DNA from: Streptomyces sp. AC550_RSS872
Lineage (GTDB): Bacteria; Actinomycetota; Actinomycetes; Streptomycetales; Streptomycetaceae
NCBI RefSeq assembly: GCF_019049285.1
Contig: NZ_JAGMUL010000064.1
Location: forward strand, 1-46,378
Reading direction: 5' to 3'
Length of the DNA: 46,378 nucleotides
The translations under genes were made by a program, and so were the position numbers. Under the pieces are notes generated by a model that worked only from the letters and a program-made list of their open reading frames with translations, did no database searches and was not told where the DNA came from. Shown one piece after another: positions 41,860 to 46,378 of this stretch (position 1 is its first letter; each line of letters starts with the position of its first letter).

Positions 41860-43290
41860 GTGATCGACCCATTCAGCACCGCCCAGCAGATCGCCGACCT
41901 CGTGCGCACGAAAGAGGTCAGCCCGGTGGAGGTGGCCGAGACCTACCTCGACCGCATCGAGCGGATCAATCCCGCCGTCAACGCCGTCGTCTGGCTCGAC
42001 GCCGACGCCGTGCGCGCGGCGGCCGTCCGGGCCGAGCAGGCGGTGCTGCGCGGCGATCCGCTCGGCCCGCTGCACGGCGTCCCGGTCCCCATCAAGGACC
42101 TCAACTCCGTCGCGGGGCAACCCAACACGATGTCCTCACTGGCCATCCGGGACACCCCGCGGACGGTCACGGACCCCGACGTCCAGCTCCTCCTCGACGC
42201 CGGCGCGATCCCCCTCGGCCGGACGAACTCGCCGGAGTTCGGTGCTCTGACCGTCTCCGAGAACGCCCGGCACGGCAAGACGCGCAACCCGTGGAACCCG
42301 GCCCACACCTCCGGCGGGTCGAGCGGCGGCGCGTCGGCGGCCCTCGCGGCCGGGCTCGCCCCCGTGGCACACGCCTCCGACGGCGGCGGATCGATCCGCG
42401 TCCCGGCGTCCGTCACCGGCCTCGTCGGCCTCAAGCCGAGCCGGGGACGCGTGCCCGCACTCGTCCGGGGCTGGGAACACTCGACGACCGAAGGCGCGAT
42501 CACCCGCACCGTGCGCGACGCGGCCCTCATGCTCGACGTCATGGGCCGTCCCGACCGGCTCGCCTGGTACAGCGCGCCCGAACCGGGCCGCCCGTACATC
42601 GAGGAGGCCGGTGCCGATCCCGGGCGGCTGCGGATCGGCCTGCTCCTCGACGCGCCTACCGGGCTGCCGGTCGACGAGGAGTGCCGCACGGCGGCGCTGA
42701 CGGCCGCGCAGGCACTGCGCGACCTGGGACACGACGTCGTCGAGGCCCGCCCCAAGATGTTCTCGTACGAGGCGATCATGGGCTTCACCTGGACGATCAT
42801 CAGTGCCTCCACCTACGCCATCGAGGTCGACGACCCCGACGCGGTGGACCCCTACATCCGGCGCCGCCGGGAGACCGCCCTCGAGGTCACCGCGGGCGAC
42901 TACGCCCGGACGGCCGCCCGCCTCCAGGCCGAGTCACGCGACGTGGTCGCCCAGTGGGGCCGGGACTTCGATGTCCTCCTCACCCCGACCACGGCGGTCG
43001 TGGCGCCGCCGGTCGGCCCCGTGTACGACGAGGCGAACTCCGACCCGGACGGCCCGCGCGCCACCGAGACCCGGATGGTCTCGTTCACCGCGTTCGTCAA
43101 CATCGCCGGGCTGCCCGCCATCTCGCTGCCCGTCCATACGACAGCGGACGGACTGCCGGTCGGAGCCCAACTCGTCGGCGCACCCTTCGACGAGGCGACG
43201 CTGCTCCGGCTCTCCGCCCAGCTCGAACCGCGGTTCCGCTGGTACGAGCGGCACCCGGACGACGCGGCGCTCGCGGGGGCGGCGCGGTGA
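41860..43290 (+). CDS. Amidase-signature hydrolase
   Basis: This is a 476-residue cytoplasmic amidase. The Ser-cisSer-Lys triad is readable with the exact family spacing: Lys79 (VPIKDLN), cis-Ser154 in TSGGSSGGAS and nucleophile Ser178 in GGGSIRVPAS. No membrane anchor or signal is seen. GTG at 41860 has AGGAG about 8 nt upstream. The stop overlaps the permease start by 4 nt (GTGA). Placed between a binding protein and permeases, it probably hydrolyses the imported amide or peptide; the specific substrate is unknown. Confidence 0.9.
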   Translation: MIDPFSTAQQIADLVRTKEVSPVEVAETYLDRIERINPAVNAVVWLDADAVRAAAVRAEQAVLRGDPLGPLHGVPVPIKDLNSVAGQPNTMSSLAIRDTPRTVTDPDVQLLLDAGAIPLGRTNSPEFGALTVSENARHGKTRNPWNPAHTSGGSSGGASAALAAGLAPVAHASDGGGSIRVPASVTGLVGLKPSRGRVPALVRGWEHSTTEGAITRTVRDAALMLDVMGRPDRLAWYSAPEPGRPYIEEAGADPGRLRIGLLLDAPTGLPVDEECRTAALTAAQALRDLGHDVVEARPKMFSYEAIMGFTWTIISASTYAIEVDDPDAVDPYIRRRRETALEVTAGDYARTAARLQAESRDVVAQWGRDFDVLLTPTTAVVAPPVGPVYDEANSDPDGPRATETRMVSFTAFVNIAGLPAISLPVHTTADGLPVGAQLVGAPFDEATLLRLSAQLEPRFRWYERHPDDAALAGAAR

Positions 43291-44318
43291 GCGCCGGGTC
43301 CGCGGTCCCGACCGGGCCGCTGCCCGCCGCACCCGTCCGGCGCGTCCCCCGGCTGCGGCTGGGCGGTGGCTGGGCCGGGTTCGCCGTCCGCCGGGCGGGC
43401 GGGCTGCTGATATCCATGCTGCTGCTCGTCCTCGTGACGTTCCTCATCGTGCCCCTGCTGCCGGGGGATCCGGCCCGCGCGATCGCCGGCACCAACTCGT
43501 CGCCGGCCACGCTCGCGGCGATACGCGAACGACTGGGCCTCGACGAGCCGCTGGCGACACGGTTCGTCCACTACCTCGGCGACATCGCCTCGGGACGGCT
43601 CGGCACCTCGTTCCGGTTCGACACCCCGGTTGCGGACATCGTCGCGACCCGGTTGCCGTACACCGTCCAACTCGTCGTCCCGGCCGTCCTGCTCTCCCTG
43701 GTCATCGCCGTCCCGCTGGGCATGACCGTCGGTGTCCTCACCCGTGACGGACGCCGCCGCCGGCTCGGCGTCGCATTCGGCACGGTCGCAGGTCTCCTCG
43801 CGTCGGCGCCGGTCTACGTCGTCGCGACCCTCCTCATCGTCCTGTTCTCGATCAGCCTCGGGCTGCTGCCGTCCGGCGGCGCCACGACACCGAGCGCGCT
43901 CGTCCTGCCGATCGCCGCGCTCTGCATCGGCCCGGCCTTCGCCATCGCCCGGGTCGTCCGGCAGGAGACGGCCTCGGTGCTCGCCCAGGACTACATGAGG
44001 ACCGCCCGCGGCCACCGCCTGGGATCCGTGCGTCTCCACCTGCGCCACGCGCTACCCAACCTCGTGACGAGTGTCCTCACCCTGAGCGGTCTCGTCCTCA
44101 CGTCCCTGCTCGGCGGGACGATCATCCTGGAGAACGTCTTCACCTACCCCGGGCTCGGCACCGAGGTCGTCCAGGCGATCATCAACAAGGACTATCCGGT
44201 GATCCAGGGCATCATCCTCGTCGTCGGCATGCTCGCCCTGCTCGTCAACCTCCTCGTCGACGTCGTCCTCGGCATCGTCGACCCCCGCACTCTTGAGGGA
44301 GGTCGTCGTGGCCACTGA
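43287..44318 (+). CDS. ABC permease, DppB-type
   Basis: This 343-residue inner-membrane permease has about six transmembrane segments (first VRRAGGLLISMLLLVLVTFL) and a binding-protein-dependent transport loop (TARGHRLGSVRLHLRHALPN). The region FRFDTPVADIVATRLPYTVQ is also typical of DppB. GTG at 43287 overlaps the amidase stop. It pairs with the DppC-like half of the next gene. Confidence 0.9.
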   Translation: MSAGSAVPTGPLPAAPVRRVPRLRLGGGWAGFAVRRAGGLLISMLLLVLVTFLIVPLLPGDPARAIAGTNSSPATLAAIRERLGLDEPLATRFVHYLGDIASGRLGTSFRFDTPVADIVATRLPYTVQLVVPAVLLSLVIAVPLGMTVGVLTRDGRRRRLGVAFGTVAGLLASAPVYVVATLLIVLFSISLGLLPSGGATTPSALVLPIAALCIGPAFAIARVVRQETASVLAQDYMRTARGHRLGSVRLHLRHALPNLVTSVLTLSGLVLTSLLGGTIILENVFTYPGLGTEVVQAIINKDYPVIQGIILVVGMLALLVNLLVDVVLGIVDPRTLEGGRRGH

Positions 44319-46185
44319 CGCGACCGTGCGCCCGCCCGCGCCAGGATGGCGCCGCAACCCGTCGCTCCTGTCCGGCGCCGTGATCCTCGGACTGCTCCTC
44401 GTCGTGGCCCTCGTGGCCCCGCCGCTGCTGAGCGGTTCCGCCGAGACCCTCACCGACGACACGCGGCTGGGGCCCGGTGCCGAGCATCTCCTCGGCACCG
44501 ACGCCTTCGGCCGTGACGTCCTGGCCCGGGCGCTCGTAGCGACCCGGCTCACCCTGCTCATGGCCGCCGCCGCCACCGCCGCCTCGTTCGTCGTCGGCGT
44601 CGCGATCGGCGCGCTGGTCCACCTCGCACCCCGGTGGCTGCGCGAGGCCTGTCTGCGGCTCATCGACTCGGCGGTGGCCTTCCCCTCGCTCGTGCTCGCC
44701 CTCGTCATCGCGGCGGTGCTCGGACCGGGCACGGTGTCCGCGATCGTCGCGATCGCCGTCGCCGGCGTCCCCGGGTTCGCACGACTGACGGCGAACCTCG
44801 CCGCGACCGTCGCGGACAAGGACTACGTGCTCACCGCGCGCCTGCTCGGCGTTCCCGGCCTGCGCATACTGGGCCGGCACGTCCTGCCGAACATCAGCGG
44901 GCCGCTGCTGGTGCTCCTCAGTTCGAGCTTCACCTTGTCCCTGCTCGACCTCAGCAGTCTGTCGTTCGTCGGCCTCGGTGTGCAGAGCCCGCAGTACGAC
45001 TGGGGCCGGCTGCTCAACGAGGCGCTGCCGTCGATCTTCGCCCAGCCGTCGGTCGTCCTCGCTCCGTCGATCATGCTCATCGTCACCGGTGTGGGCGCCA
45101 TGCTCCTCGGAGACGGCGTGGCCTCACTCGTCGACCCGCGAACCCGCGGCATAACCCGCGGCACGGCGCCCGCACCGGCCAGGACGGCGGACGCGGCGGG
45201 ACCGGCCGCTCCGGCACAGGACGGCGCGGCGCAGGCGCCTCAGGCGTCGGGCGGTGCGGGGGCAGCGGCCGGCACGGAGCGGGACGGCCTGCTGACCGTC
45301 GCCGGGCTGACCGTGCGGGCCGGCGACCGGACACTCGTGGACGACGTGTCGTTCACCATCGGGGCCGGCCAGATCGTCGGCCTCGTAGGGGAGTCGGGCT
45401 CGGGCAAGTCCACCATCGCCATGGCGGTCGCGGGCCTGCTCCCCGAGGGCGTGCGGGCGAACGCGTCGCGCCTTGCCCTGGGCGACCTCGACCTGCTCGG
45501 AACACCGCCGGAGCGACGCCTCGCCACTGAGATCGGCATCGTCTACCAGGACCCGATCGGCACGTTCAACCCCGCGCTGAGGCTCGGCACCCAGCTCACC
45601 GAGGTGGCCAGGGTGCATCTGGGGACGCCCCGGCGCCAGGCCGCGCAGGACATGGTCCGCGCCCTGGCCGACATCCACGTCACCGAGCCGGACCGGCGGC
45701 TGCGCCAGCACCCGCACGAGCTGAGCGGCGGCATGCTCCAGCGCGCCTCGATCGCCTCCGCGATGACGACGAACCCACGGCTGCTCATCGCCGACGAGCC
45801 GACGACGGCCCTCGACGTCACCGTCCAGGCGGAGGTGCTACGGCAGTTCCGGCGCATCAACCGCGAGCACGGCACGGCGATGCTGTTCATCTCGCACGAC
45901 ATCGGCGTGGTCGGCGTGCTCTGTGACACCGTCCTGGTGCTCCACGGCGGCCGGGTCGTCGACCGTACGACGGGCGGCGACCTGCGCCGGGGGACGGTCA
46001 CCCACCCGTACACCCGCGCGTTGCTCGCGGCGACGCCCGCCGCGGTCGAGGCCGGCGGAACCCTCAGCGCGGTCCAGTGGACGGCCGACGCGCATGCGGC
46101 GCAGCCGAGCGGGGCGACCACGCCCTCGGACGACCTTTCCGACAAAGCCGCGGACCGCCCCCCGGCCGCGGAAGGGAGCCGCTGA
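44308..46185 (+). CDS. Fused ABC permease and ATPase, DppC-DppD type
   Basis: This 625-residue protein has two halves. Residues about 1-285 are a DppC-like permease (DAFGRDVLARALVATRLTLL, loop ARLLGVPGLRILGRHVLPNI). An Ala/Gln/Gly-rich linker (about 285-325) leads to a DppD-like ATPase with Walker A GESGSGKST, signature ELSGGMLQRASIA and Walker B LLIADEPTTALDVT. The C-terminal oligopeptide/dipeptide segment (THPYTRALLAATP) is intact. No frameshift is visible, so this looks like a true fusion, rarer than separate genes but known in this superfamily. GTG at 44308 has GGAGG five nt upstream. Confidence 0.88.
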   Translation: MATDATVRPPAPGWRRNPSLLSGAVILGLLLVVALVAPPLLSGSAETLTDDTRLGPGAEHLLGTDAFGRDVLARALVATRLTLLMAAAATAASFVVGVAIGALVHLAPRWLREACLRLIDSAVAFPSLVLALVIAAVLGPGTVSAIVAIAVAGVPGFARLTANLAATVADKDYVLTARLLGVPGLRILGRHVLPNISGPLLVLLSSSFTLSLLDLSSLSFVGLGVQSPQYDWGRLLNEALPSIFAQPSVVLAPSIMLIVTGVGAMLLGDGVASLVDPRTRGITRGTAPAPARTADAAGPAAPAQDGAAQAPQASGGAGAAAGTERDGLLTVAGLTVRAGDRTLVDDVSFTIGAGQIVGLVGESGSGKSTIAMAVAGLLPEGVRANASRLALGDLDLLGTPPERRLATEIGIVYQDPIGTFNPALRLGTQLTEVARVHLGTPRRQAAQDMVRALADIHVTEPDRRLRQHPHELSGGMLQRASIASAMTTNPRLLIADEPTTALDVTVQAEVLRQFRRINREHGTAMLFISHDIGVVGVLCDTVLVLHGGRVVDRTTGGDLRRGTVTHPYTRALLAATPAAVEAGGTLSAVQWTADAHAAQPSGATTPSDDLSDKAADRPPAAEGSR

Positions 46186-46378
46186 TGTCCGCCACAGCAA
46201 CCGCCACCGCACCGGACCCGCAGACGGCCGCCCCGCTGCTGCACGTGGAGGATCTCACCGTCGAGCTCGGCCACGGCGCCGCGGCCCGCAGGGTGCTCAA
46301 GGGAGTCTCGTTCGACATCCCCCGGGGCAGCACCCTCGCACTCGTCGGAGAGTCCGGGTCGGGCAAGACGACGCTCGC
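46185..46378 (+). CDS. ABC transporter ATPase, DppF-type, partial
   Basis: The window ends within this gene. The first 64 codons give MSATATATAPDPQ, a start of the ATPase fold (LLHVEDLTVELGHGAAARRV) and the Walker A region (LVGESGSGKTTL). ATG at 46185 overlaps the preceding stop (TGATG), and GGGAG precedes it. As the second ATPase of the peptide/amide importer it should pair with the DppD-like domain. Confidence 0.85.
   Translation, partial: MSATATATAPDPQTAAPLLHVEDLTVELGHGAAARRVLKGVSFDIPRGSTLALVGESGSGKTTL

Noticed and set aside
1..46378. CRISPR arrays and rRNA genes
   Set aside because: No regularly spaced direct repeats with unique spacers and no rRNA sequence were seen. The only tandem arrays are the 7-bp repeat and the 18-bp pair.

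Overview
The window is chromosomal DNA from a Streptomyces or close relative. The evidence is very high G+C with GC-rich third codon positions, frequent GTG/TTG starts behind AGGAG-type ribosome binding sites, an HrdA-type sigma factor next to dnaG, WhiJ/BldB-type regulators, and secreted GH43 enzymes with AbfB or ricin modules.

Layout. (1) 1-10.4 kb, core: a 22-bp-TIR MITE and a possibly leaderless promoter lie before dnaG; then come an HrdA-like sigma factor, a heterodimeric ABC exporter, an FGGY sugar kinase, a YtxH-like protein, two tandem tRNA-Asn genes and a CAT-anticodon tRNA. (2) 10.36-30.17 kb, a genomic island: the last 24 bp of the CAT tRNA (10364-10387) recur exactly at 30144-30167, so about 19.8 kb looks inserted at the tRNA 3' end. 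Inside it, a second, diverged pair of direct repeats (10834-10905 and 23209-23282), each a tRNA-tail-like segment plus a terminator hairpin, brackets a terpenoid locus. The rest of the island is transposase debris, phage debris (portal, tail-fibre-like and endolysin fragments), a secreted lipase and a WhiJ/BldB-like module. No integrase is visible. (3) 30.2-33.7 kb, core: an M20 amidohydrolase, an ArsR/DUF5937 regulator, a hypothetical protein, and a small membrane-protein gene whose frame is set by a 7-bp repeat. (4) 33.8-39.0 kb: two secreted GH43 enzymes (ricin and AbfB modules) beside a one-polypeptide ECF sigma / zinc anti-sigma-like / membrane / AbfB sensor protein. (5) 39.2-46.4 kb: a TetR regulator, then a peptide/amide ABC uptake operon with an embedded amidase and a fused permease-ATPase.

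The terpenoid locus (13.0-21.1 kb, minus strand) reads dxs - ispG - GGPP synthase - ispH - class II cyclase (DVDD) - class I terpene synthase (DDYID, NSE). The first five genes overlap by exactly 4 nt at every junction. It therefore carries its own supply of MEP-pathway enzymes (first step and last two steps), a prenyl elongase and a cyclase pair, which suggests a bicyclic-diphosphate-derived diterpene. The only nearby tailoring gene, an FAD oxidoreductase, is cut by a transposase remnant. A helix-turn-helix/TPR regulator lies upstream of dxs.

The most striking items are the nested att-like repeats around the diterpene locus, the ECF-ZAS-TM-AbfB sigma factor beside its probable arabinan-degrading targets, the AATGCA(A)(T/G)TGCATT palindromes shared by two genes of the WhiJ/BldB module, and the heptanucleotide repeat that separates two reading frames.
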